Shown in pieces: positions 54,247 to 64,000 of a stretch of DNA of 64,000 nucleotides (position 1 is its first letter; each line of letters starts with the position of its first letter). Below the pieces are notes generated by a model. That model made no database searches. It was given only the letters and a program-made list of their open reading frames with translations, and was not told where the DNA came from. Source of the stretch: Chlorokybus atmophyticus (Eukaryota; Streptophyta; Chlorokybophyceae; Chlorokybales; Chlorokybaceae); NCBI GenBank assembly GCA_009103225.1, contig RHPI01000560.1:405015-469014 (forward strand). The letters run 5' to 3'. Position numbers and translations under genes: made by a program.

Positions 54247-55220
54247 GCCCATGTGGGCAGGTGATTACCAACTGCATATTGACTGCTGCATGTCTAACGG
54301 GGTAGAGGCAGTAGCATGCTAGTAGTAGCCCGGTGGTCAACTAATTGTCATTTGTACGACACCTTGCATGTATTGCTGCGTGCTGACTGAACTACACGTT
54401 GTGCATGCGCATGCATGTCCTGCATTTGATGTACACACACTTGCTACTGCTGGTGACGCAGGTACTGCACTGAGTTGGTGCGACGGTTGCTGCCTTGGGG
54501 CTATGCATACGGTGGAGAAGTTTAGCTGATAGATCAACTACTGGCGGTGGTGACTGCAATATGATGACGGCTGTGGTTGACTGCTGCTGTGTATGGGCAT
54601 GTGCACGTCGATGAACTGAGTGCGCATTCAAACACCTTTTGAGTATGATACAGCACCCAGTACACACAGACACACACATATAAACAAGTACACAACAAAC
54701 ATGAACGGCCTGCACAGTTGACTGTATAGCACATGAGATTAAGCAGCAATGCGAATGCAATGCTACGAGCAGCAGCATGTACAGACTGGACGTGCACAAG
54801 TAGATATGATGCATGAAGTTACACAACGCCAGCTCAGACCACGCCCTGCCTTCTGCAACAACTGACCTGACGCAGCGCATCACACCGTTACATCTAGAAA
54901 GCAACAGCTACATGCACCGTCATATACTAGACACTACCATTGCGACATCTGTAGTGCAGTACAGGTAAGCAATGTACCAAAGAGTGCAGCTAATATGGAA
55001 GTCTGCGTGGCAACTCAAGCGTTGTCATGCCCAATCAGGCTGCCCTGGCAGATAAACGCATCCCGCACACCACAGCGGCTTCAAGTAGACCTGTTTGAGC
55101 ACAGATTTCGCAAAGCCATTGCGGGTACCCGCGACGTGTGTGCAAGCAGCCGGCACGCGCAGCCATTGACCACCTGGCGCCTGCGCCTGCTTATGCGTAA
55201 TGCACCTGTATTCTAAGGTG
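54247..55220. other. 3' flank of TOPLESS with degenerate repeat
   Basis: The degenerate third repeat unit occupies the first 200 bp. The rest has no recognised coding exon. TTACA words near 54818 and 54888 might serve as minus-strand poly(A) signals but are 330 nt or more from the TOPLESS stop. Confidence 0.35.
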
Positions 55221-58200
55221 TCATGACCTTTTCACAGGTGCAAGAAGAACTGGACGAGCTGCAGCACTGTCGCCGTTCTCGTGCGACGTGGCTGTGGACT
55301 CAAACCATGCTGCATTGCTGCCTCGTTTCACGGGCTCAATCACCTGTTGTGCACACATGATCAACAACATTGTCATCAGAGACACTCCATGACCCAAAAC
55401 TGCCACCAATGCGACCAGGAGGTAGCAAGATGGTGTTCGCTGTGAAGTATGGACACAACAATTGAGCAATGCACACATGGATGTGATACCTGTACAGCAC
55501 CGTTGCTGAGGCCAATTGCAAACTGCGATGGTATATACGGATGCGCAGCGATAGAGAGGGGTGATATAGACGGTGAGCTGGGGGAAAGGACGTCGGGAGA
55601 CAACTTGCAGCAAGGCTTCAGAGAAGCTGTGTCGAATATGCCAACAGAGCCATCTCTGAAAGCCACATAGGTGAGCATGCTGTCACAGGAAAAGACGGCA
55701 CTGACAATTGGTGCATGGAGTGACAACGCTCGAGGTGACCAACTCCGCAGCAACTCCATCTTCGGGGGATCATATATTGCAAGCTGCAAAGGCGCACACA
55801 TCACACATCATGCTTTGAATACCGACTGCGGCAACGAGACTGCAGGGCTCAAAAACCACTGGAACAACTCAGCCAAGCCGTCCGTACTGCCTTGCATTTC
55901 CTGCTGTCCCTAGACATCAGAACAACAACTCACCATTGACTCATGAACCACGAGTAATTGGTGCTGATCAGAGTGAAACTGCACGCGCGCCTCTCCTGTC
56001 AATGGCTGACCATTTGAGGCAGTGAGCTGCTTGGTTTCAATCAGGTCCCACGCATCCGTGCCCCAGATGCAAACTGAGGCATCAGCTGCTGATGACACCA
56101 AAACTTGCAGCGTGGTCGAAAACGCCAACCCCGTGATGTACTTCTTGTGGTTGCGTAGCTTGCTCTTGACTTCATCAAGCCGGACATTGTAGATTTGTAC
56201 AGTAGAGTCCTCCATGCCAATGGCAATGATGTTGTTGTCTTGCGGGTGGAAGGCCAGGAATGTCGCAGCAGGCGGAGGCGGCACAAATGTTGTCATGACC
56301 TGCGAACATAGCATGTATATGCTAATGGCTAAGCACGATATTCGATGCCCAGAACGTACCTTGAAGGTGATAAGGTTGAACAGCGTAACCTTGCCGCCAA
56401 AGGCGGACAGAACGTACGAGTCGTTTTTGGAAAGCGCTACACAAGGGACAGCCATGCCTGGTTTACCATCAGCGCGTATATCATTCACCATCTGAGCTCC
56501 ACTAGGAGGGGTATAGAGCGCTGGTGCAGCAGCAGCTGTTGCCTGCATAGTTGGAAAACATGTCAGTCTTAACGTGAGACTCTCAAACAACATGTGTTTA
56601 CGTTTACATCTCATCGCAAAACCACAACTGACCTGATTGTCGGGGTTGCGTTCACCTTGTTGCCACCGCCATAACTTGTTTATAGCATGGGTGCCAAGAG
56701 CCATCAGTGCGTTGCCAGAGTTTGTGTACATCAACAGCAGAACTTGGGGTCCACTCTTCTGCAACCAAACGCTGTGTAAGAACCTGCACTGCCAACACAA
56801 TGCACGCAACAACATACCTCATTCTGGGATAATGAATCTGGCAGTCGCAAGGATAAGCAATCACTCTCATCAACGAGTTCACCAGGGGACTCCGGTGCGG
56901 ATGCAATAGCCAGGGGCCTCTCCTCATCCACAGGGCGCTCCTCCTCACCATCAACCCTATCTCTGACAGCTTCCCTCTCCCTCTCCCTTTCCCTCTCCCT
57001 CTCCCGCTCTCTTTCCCTCTCCCTCTCCCTTTCCCTGTCTCGATCCTTCTCCCTTTCCCTCTCTCGCTCTCTGTCCCTGTCACGATCCCGGTCTCGGTCA
57101 CTGTCGCGCTCTCGATCGCTATCGCGGTCCCTCTCGCGGTCTCGGTCTCTATCCCTCTCGCGGTCTCGGTCCCTGTCACGGTCTCTGTCTCGGTGCCTTT
57201 CCTTTTCCCTCTCCCAATCCTTCTCCCTGTCCTTTTCTCTGTCTCTTTCCCTGTCGCGCTCGCGTTCGCGGTCTCTATCCCGATCACGTTCACGGGGCCT
57301 TTCTCTATCCCCATCACGCTCACGCTCGCGGTCTCGTTCTTTATCCGGAAGTGGCTGCAGTTGCCACAGTTACTGACTGCATACACCATGCATTGAGGTA
57401 GCCAACCCCTGTTTTCACACATCAAAGCCATGTGTAACCTGTTGAGGTGGAGAGTCCTCAGCGGGAGCTTTGCCTGCGCTTGATGTGGCCACTGCAGGTG
57501 GCTTTGCTGCTGGAATAGAATTCTTAACCGCTGCTAAACCAGCAATCGCCATTGCCTCAGCCTGCACAGTTCCAATACTCCATGCATCAGAATGTACGTC
57601 TGTATACGCGCCACAAGTCCTCAGGTCTACTCGATACCAACCTGCTGCTGCTTCTCAGCATCTGCTGCTGCTGCGCCTTCCGCAAGCAGGCGCATACCCT
57701 CCAGATTCACAAGGACTTTTATGCTGCGGTCAGCAGCAGTCACAGCAAGGAGGGAACCTGGCTTATTGAATTTCACAATGGGGCTTGCCTGCAAGCACAC
57801 CTGCAGATCAGTGCTGATCCCGGGAGAGATTAGCAGTGCACCCTGCAAGGGTAAAAGTAAACTACATACCGGAAGATCACCATCAGCGTCCAAAGCCATC
57901 AACATTGCTGTTGAGTCCATATCCCAGAACTTGACACGATGCCCATCGCCAGCAACAATGAACTTGTTCTTTATTGTGTCAAAACGGGCAATCACTTCTT
58001 GTCGGTTCCTGCGCATTGCAATGAATAAGCTAGTCAATCCAATATTGCATGCATGCATTTTGTGACAGTGTGGCAATGCTCGACTTGTATGAGCAGAAAT
58101 GGCTTTCTACTGGAAACATGTATGTGGCACTTACGCAAATCCTTGATAACGGCGCTTGATTGCACCTTCACTTTCATTCCACTCGACCAGTGACGACTCC

Positions 58201-61200
58201 CCATCACGGCCGGCCCCACACGAAAAGAGCCTGCCACAATGCGTTGTGAGCTTGTTCTCCTGCCATGTACACTTGATCCCAGGTGATGTAACAACCAACC
58301 TGGTGCCATCAGAGCTGTACGCCATTGTGGTGCACCACTTGCCAGGAGCATCATAATCAACGCGAGAGCCAAGGTTGTCATACAGCCAGGCTTTGATCTT
58401 GCCATCACGAGCAGTGGAGAACACAAACTGCAGAGATGCACACGTTTATATACTGCGTGCAGATCATGAGCATGGCGTCCATGCGTCTGAAACTCAGAGC
58501 GCTCGATCACACACCTGAATATTCTCTTTATGATGCGGACAAACTGAATACACTGGTCCCTCATGGCCCTCAAACACATACTGCCGTCTGCCTGTCTCGG
58601 CGTCCCAGACTTTGATAGTGCGATCATCACCACAGGTGATGACACACAACTTGTTGTTTGGATAAGTAAATGCAAGGTCATTGACACCGCCTTCATGCGC
58701 ATCGATCTGCATGCAGCATGTAGCTCGTTGTAGTCATCAACTTGACGACACAAAAACGAGAGCAGTACTCTGCATGAGCATGCCCCAAAGTAGTGAAGAC
58801 TCAGCGCGAAATCCCACCTCCAAGTGTTGCCGAATATCAGTTGGGCTGCCGTAGAGATACACATGGACAACGCGCAGCGAAAAGGCCACGCCAAAGAATT
58901 GGGCATCAGGACCCCACACAACTCTGTTAACTGCTGCCGTGCCCGAGACATGTGCAGACTGCAGCAGATATGATAAGTTATTGTAACAACCGTAATCATC
59001 TACTGTAGCTAGTACTGCGGGCAGCATGCAAATTGCACCAACCAAGAAAGTGCTTCCCACGCGTTGCCTGATTGCGCAATGCAGTCAGCAGGAGCAAACT
59101 TACACACCTGAAATAACTTTTCGGCAAGCTTCTCTCTGCGTGCGACGTCCCAAAGCGTCACTTCTCCCATGTATGTTCCAGCTGTGGTGGAAACATAGTC
59201 AGCAACTAATGTCAGCTTGTCACAACTTCTTGGTAACCAGAGTAAACGACGCATACCCAGAAGCAGTGTTGGCTTGGTTGGATGGAAATCAAGGGCAGAT
59301 ACCATCACGCCCTGGACAAGTGTGCATGCAACCTTCCTGGGCAAATCATCAGGAGTGTATTGCTGCTGTATGGCTGCTCCTTGAGGCACGCCAGCAAGAA
59401 ATTGCCGACGCTCAGCATATGCTCTCAACTGCGACGCAACAACTGTCAGCGATGGCAACACTTAAGTGACCTTCAGTGCTGACCAAGCTACTCACATCTT
59501 CTGCTGGCACCCCTGCAGCAGCATTGCGCGAGCGTTTGAGGTGATGATCGTGATCACCATCTGCTGCCGGTACCCCTGGTTCCAAAACCATTGCAGTTGG
59601 AGTGCGCGGCCTCTTGCCTATAACGGGAGCAGCTGCACAGTAAAAGCAACGTGTCATCTCGTAGCACACTGGGCTTTCAATCCACCTGTGACAGGCAGCT
59701 TACCGTAATTAGATTGCACAGGCAAAGCTGCAGTAGGCAATGTTGCTTGCGGGCCAAGAGGCGGTGGACCCGCCATCCACCCAGCCAGCTGCGCCGCCGC
59801 AGTAGGTGGAGATGCTGCTTGGTAAGGCTGTAACGAATTGCACCAGTAAGTTGACATGCAAGTGTGATACTTGTGTTGCCATAACAACAAACAGTAGTGA
59901 TATGCATCAATAACCCTGATGCTGTTCAATGCACTCACCAGTACATGTTGGGCCTCAGGGCGCCTCCCCTGGTGTTGAGGGACACCAAAAGTAGGGTGTT
60001 TGAGAATGGGGGTCATCATCGACTGACCCAACGCAGGCTGTGCGGGAGCTGTGTGAACGCCGTTCAAAGGGCCACACGTGTGATCAGAGAACAGCGTCTT
60101 GATGTCAGGATTGGCGCGAGGTGTCTTGCAGAGCTGATGCTGCCAGTTGAGGCTGCCAAAGCCAGAAGCGCAGCGATCATCGCACTCCATATATGCGGCT
60201 GACATGAGATGCCCATGGCTATTGCACAGGGTAACATACCTTTGATTGATTAATGTCCGCAGTCTTGACGCCTTGAGTGTTGGAAAGGTCAGCTTGTCGC
60301 GGAACTGAGGATTAGCTTCAATCAGCTTCTTGAGCTCCAGCAGCATCAGGTTTCGCGCCGACATGGTATCCCCGTAGCTTGCCAGCTTGTCATTTTCTCT
60401 GTTGGGTGATGAAGGCTTGGTGAACTGGAAAGAGAACTAGGGCAAATATAGTTTGGCTTTATCACAGCAAGTAACCGACCTGAAGTTGTCAAGGGTTAAC
60501 AGCTGTGTCATTTCCTTGTACAACTCCTCGTTGAAGGTCATAAACACCTTCAGTTCTTTGACAAGAATTTCCACAGCAGCAGCGCGGTCACCCCTGTCAG
60601 ATCAGCAATTGACACACTGACTGGGCTGGCCGCCATCACCAGGACTGAAACAGGGCAACCCAAAGACAGCTAAGAGTTTGTGATGGCCACCGGACAAGAA
60701 AGCTGCCGCTGGATGAGTTGCCGTATCCGCAATATCTGCGATAGAGCAGTCCAGGACGCAGTTTGCCGATGTGGCAGCAGCTTACACGCAACTCGCACTA
60801 CACTATCCCGGCCATGCCGACTACAAAACCAGCATCCCATTGGCACAAATGGCAAACTAGAACGGACAGAAGCGTACGGCCACGCATTTCGCAAATACCG
60901 GCAGTACGTGCAAGAATACTGTCGCCTTTGATCTTGCTCTTCTTCCTGAACCAGCTGACACTTCACAAGGCCGCAGTGGGGTGCGATCATCAACGGCATA
61001 TTGGCATAATCAAAGGTATGGCATACACCTAGGACTGCAAACTGCTTACGCGTGCTACGAAGCAAAAAGTCCCGAACCGAGAACCACTACTGAGGCCATT
61101 TCGCTATGCCCACACATTGGCGCAAACGCATTTCCCTACTGAAGCCTTTCATTGCGAAGGCAACTCTGAAAGCTCGAATGTGCGTGGTCGTTACGGAGCT

Positions 61201-61764
61201 AAGTTGCAACACACCACATCGGGTGCAGTAGTACTCAACCACCGCAACTGCTTCGCACACTGCAAGCTCTGCTGATGTGGTGAACTGAGTATACCATAGC
61301 AACTTCCATGCTGTATACCTGTCAAGGGCTTCGAGATACTTCTGCTTGCGGAGCTCAAAAAACATCTTCATAGAGTACCGATTATCGTCCACCTTGGTGA
61401 AACCGCTAAGGTACCTCTCCACTTCGTCCCATCTGCCCTCATGCACCTGCTCCTCGAAATACCTAAGGTTGAAGTAGAAACCGGCTTCCATTTCCAACCT
61501 GCCATACAACAAACGGCACACGTCGGCGAAGTACTAGACAGAAGCCTAGCATGCAGCCCCGTGCAATGCTGCCGCAGCTCGACGGTTTACATATGCCGGC
61601 CCATGAAACCAAAAGCTAAGCTACAAATGTAAGCAGTACCACAGCAAGCCACCAGCACAGTATTTGCTGAGTACCAGTACTTACTTGTGCACGGTTTCCT
61701 TGAACTTCTCCTCATCGAGAAACTGCAGGATGAGGAAAACCAGCTCACGACTGAGGGAAGACAT
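55221..61764 (-). CDS. TPL: TOPLESS-type transcriptional corepressor with RD/RE-rich insertion
   Basis: TOPLESS proteins are nuclear Groucho/Tup1-like corepressors that bind EAR-motif repressors and recruit histone deacetylases. The start MSSLSRELVFLILQFLDEEKF is the canonical LisH beginning. CTLH and tetramer segments follow: LEMEAGFYFNLRYFEEQVHE, WDEVERYLSGFTKVDDNRYS, LMLLELKKLIEANPQFRDKL and NWQHQLCKTPRANPDIKTLF. A Pro-rich linker leads to two WD40 propellers: VNDLAFTYPNNKLCVITCGD, EGPVYSVCPHHKENIQ, AWLYDNLGSRVDYDAPGKWC, LVEWNESEGAIKRRYQGF, FLAFHPQDNNIIAIGM. About 17 exons, ending KRGSNAAWFE...LLAPVKRS. Between the propellers (about 56940-57344) is a roughly 130-residue alternating Arg-Asp/Arg-Glu tract before RPLAIASAPESPGELVDE, not present in land-plant proteins I know. 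Exon edges are approximate. Confidence 0.95.
56940..57344 (-). repeat. Coding Arg-Asp/Arg-Glu low-complexity tract in TOPLESS
   Basis: Minus-strand hexamers such as GAGAGG, GAGACC and GAAAGG encode alternating RE and RD dipeptides. They change from mixed RD/RE upstream to purer RE toward the end. The codons are varied (CGC, CGT, AGA, AGG), which argues for selection on the peptide and against a fresh microsatellite. Confidence 0.85.
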
Positions 61765-61780
61765 GGCAGAGGTCGACGCT

Positions 61781-61812
61781 GCTGCCGCAGCGGCAGCAGC
61801 CGCTGCGGCAGC
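61781..61812 (-). promoter_or_regulatory. GC-rich hairpin in the TOPLESS 5' leader
   Basis: GCTGCCGCAGCGG (61781-61793) and CCGCTGCGGCAGC (61800-61812) are perfect complements around a 6-nt loop. In the mRNA it would sit about 17-48 nt before the start codon. It could hamper ribosome scanning, provided the transcript starts upstream of it. Confidence 0.55.
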
Positions 61813-62143
61813 ACCTCCTAACCCAGGATCCACGGCCCCCTAGACCCCAGCGCCGCCGCCTAGAGTAGGCGTTCAGCAGCAACTCACTGCCCCATACCCA
61901 CCGCCCAGGTGAGAGACAGACAACCCGCTTTCACACACCTCGCACACAACCACCCCGGGCAAGAACACAACGGCAAGGTACTAGCCTACTGCCCTTTTCC
62001 TCCAACTGCCAGCGCCCACATCCTGGACACCGCCTGCACCAAGCACCTCCTCGCCGTCCCCGCCGCCGCCGCCGCCGCCGCAGAAGGCATGCCGGCAATG
62101 ATGACATCTGTTGAGCCCGTGGCAGGCACAGGCCAACGGCACT

Positions 62144-62151
62144 TAGGGTTT
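62144..62151 (-). promoter_or_regulatory. Telomere box upstream of TOPLESS
   Basis: Exact TAGGGTTT (within TTAGGGTTTAG) about 380 bp upstream of the TOPLESS start, near a (GCC)n run at about 62055-62080. Confidence 0.5.
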
Positions 62152-63004
62152 AGCGTCCCATCCAGTAGGGACTTCGCGGTTTTTGTTCTCTTTGAAGCTT
62201 TTCTTTGTCGTATACGGTTCGGTTGCATTTTCTAAATCGCCGCGATCAGCGGAGCAACTTGCTCCGAGCTTGCGCCGACGACGTTCAACGAACCCGACAA
62301 ACGTGACATCACACTGCCAACGCCAGGAGGGAAGAGCTACGCGCCGCAGACAGACAGGGCGCCGAAACTTCCAACCTGCGCCGTTTCGACCTAGGAACCG
62401 CTCTCACGCCGCAGCGCAGTCAGCACCGGTCTAATCAGCGCTCTAAACCGATGGGTATCCGCCAATACCCAGTGCCAGGCAACCGGCCCTGACTCAGCCA
62501 GTGACCGCCAGCTCTGCCATCTGCTACGGTTAAAGCGGCCGCAGCTACTACTGCTTGCCGGAACTTATTGCGGCGCAACTTTCAAGCTGTTGCTTCTATC
62601 AGAGTTGAAAGTTATGCATGTTTGCTGGATGCACTAACACCCTCAAAGGCTCCAATGATTGTGTTGACGACAACATGAATCACGTACGGCTTCCCGTCCT
62701 CCGGAGCTACCCGGCTCTAGCTACAGCCTATAGCGCATAGGCTATAGGTATCTGACGCCTGTGGCTATGGCCGACACACAATTTAGTACGATCCCATTGC
62801 CTGTACAGTACTGCAGCCGCGTTGATCCGATCTTTGATCCGATCATTAGGTTTCTGAGGTTTCATGTCGCAGCTCAGATATGCACGATGATTGCTCATAT
62901 TCGTCAACAAAATAGCGCGCAGCCTGTACGGCGGGGAGTGGTGGACTACACTGACGGTATGAACATTGTCACGTACGCTTGTATTTTCACTGACATCTGA
63001 CGTA

Positions 63005-63079
63005 GGCTACGTCACGTAGCCAACCAGCGGGGCCTACTGCAACCTGCTACTGATGCGGCGTCATCCCAAATGACGCCGC
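63005..63079. repeat. Two adjacent tight hairpins
   Basis: GGCTACGT-C-ACGTAGCC at 63005-63021 and GCGGCGTCAT-CCCAA-ATGACGCCGC at 63055-63079, both perfect. Confidence 0.65.
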
Positions 63080-64000
63080 CGGCGGAATGACTCATTTAGG
63101 CGTGACTACAATCAGTGATAGCGGTGCAACCTTGCGAGACTTATCGACAGGTGCATGCCCTCGGGTACAAAACGGTTGAAGGCGATCCTGGCGAAGCATT
63201 TTACGCAAGTTTAGCTCGAATTGAAGTTATCACGGAGTGCTTCTATACATGCGTAGTGTTATAATAGTTCGCAAAGCTGCGTGAAGCACGCTCCGAAAAT
63301 ACATAAAGGTGTGCTCACGCATGGCACCAGCATGGGCACACATACAAAGAAAGCAATAGCTTGATCTGGGGCCAAGGTAAAGCTTTTACACACCTGTGGG
63401 TTGGACACAACCATAAGTGTAGACCGTCAAGCAGCAATCGTGGTGTGGGAAGCAAGCAGAAGCACAGCAAGGGAAGGGGTGGCAACCTGTCAGCGCAGAG
63501 AGAGAGGAAGGACAGGTGAGACCCGGTCTTCAACAACAGTGGCAAGACGAATAGACGGACAGACGGACGGACGGCCGGACAGACGGACGGCCACTTGAAC
63601 CAACAGCCTGGCCCCCGCTTAGCTCTAGTGCACACGGTTGGTTATGCCGCCGCCATTTCCACTCTCAAATCCAAGATGTACACCTGAATTAGGTACCACT
63701 GTTAGACACCGCACACAGGCCATATGCAATGTGAATGCCATCCGAAAATTATTTTCATAGTGGCTGTTAACGAAATGAGCCAGCCTGTGTCAAGTAGCAT
63801 GGTAGCCGACCTCAAGCAGACGTATATCAGCATGCATACCAGCATAACCACCGCATATATGATAACCAGCATTTATATCACAATCAGTCAAGTACGGTTA
63901 GACTTATGTCAATCTACTAAATTACAGCGGAGTAATGTGAGGTAGAGTTGATGTTCATGACATGTAGTATACCATTGATTGAATGTGATGCTTACACAAC

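Larger units (their letters stand above)
61813..64000. other. 5' flank of TOPLESS and right end of window
   Basis: Promoter-like GC-rich DNA to about 62.5 kb, then no recognised gene. It holds hairpins at 63005-63021 and 63055-63079 and a GACG/GGAC short tandem run at about 63552-63592. Open frames here show no family. Confidence 0.35.

Noticed and set aside
54995-55216. 73-residue open frame just beyond the TOPLESS stop
   Set aside because: Opposite strand to TOPLESS, no family similarity and no splice context.
56652-57431. 259-residue minus-strand open frame rich in Glu, Thr and Gly
   Set aside because: It is a frame-shifted shadow of the TOPLESS RD/RE tract; the true frame continues into the propeller on both sides.

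Overview
The window is nuclear DNA of a photosynthetic eukaryote of the green lineage, most probably a green alga. Genes are rich in GT-AG introns of about 70-800 bp. They include plant-type families: a TOPLESS corepressor, an ENT/Agenet EMSY-like protein, an NSI-type plastid acetyltransferase and a plastid-targeted acetylornithine aminotransferase. Telomere-box motifs (AAACCCTA) lie in several promoters, and green-algal TGTAA poly(A) motifs follow some genes. TGCATG-type words are very common between genes. I cannot name the species; a trebouxiophyte-like chlorophyte or an early streptophyte alga would both fit.

Layout: 1.16-4.04 kb (+) mitochondrial METTL17/Rsm22 protein; 5.55-11.94 kb (+) SIN3 corepressor scaffold; 13.87-16.15 kb (-) EMSY-like protein, divergent from 17.25-22.32 kb (+) a DUSP-type ubiquitin-specific protease; 23.96-26.00 kb (-) MO25, divergent from 27.1-28.59 kb (+) an NSI-type GNAT; 31.30-33.18 kb (+) acetylornithine aminotransferase; 34.97-37.52 kb (-) an unusual protein combining F-box-like, SAP-like and XPA-C-like segments, divergent from 38.38-41.88 kb (+) a long-chain acyl-CoA synthetase; 45.81-47.34 kb (-) a phosphoglycerate-mutase-like phosphatase; 55.22-61.76 kb (-) TOPLESS. 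These are unlinked housekeeping and regulatory genes, not an operon or cluster, although three of the eleven (SIN3, EMSY-like, TOPLESS) are chromatin or corepressor proteins.

The gene-poor stretches 41.9-45.8 and 47.4-55.2 kb are repeat-rich. They hold a 664-bp (GA)n tract, a sequencing gap, a degenerate repeat family marked by the 11-mer AGCCCGGTGGT, a large purine/pyrimidine inverted repeat, several tight palindromes and a complete 235-bp TRIM/SMART retrotransposon with 79-bp LTRs, primer site, polypurine tract and target duplication.

The most interesting observations are the miniature LTR element, a long Arg-Asp/Arg-Glu insertion in the TOPLESS propeller region, and the F-box/SAP/XPA-C-like protein. 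Gene models were built by reading splice sites and phases by eye. Where phases were checked across a whole gene (METTL17, most of SIN3, the F-box-like gene, the 3' half of the GNAT) I say so; other exon edges are approximate.
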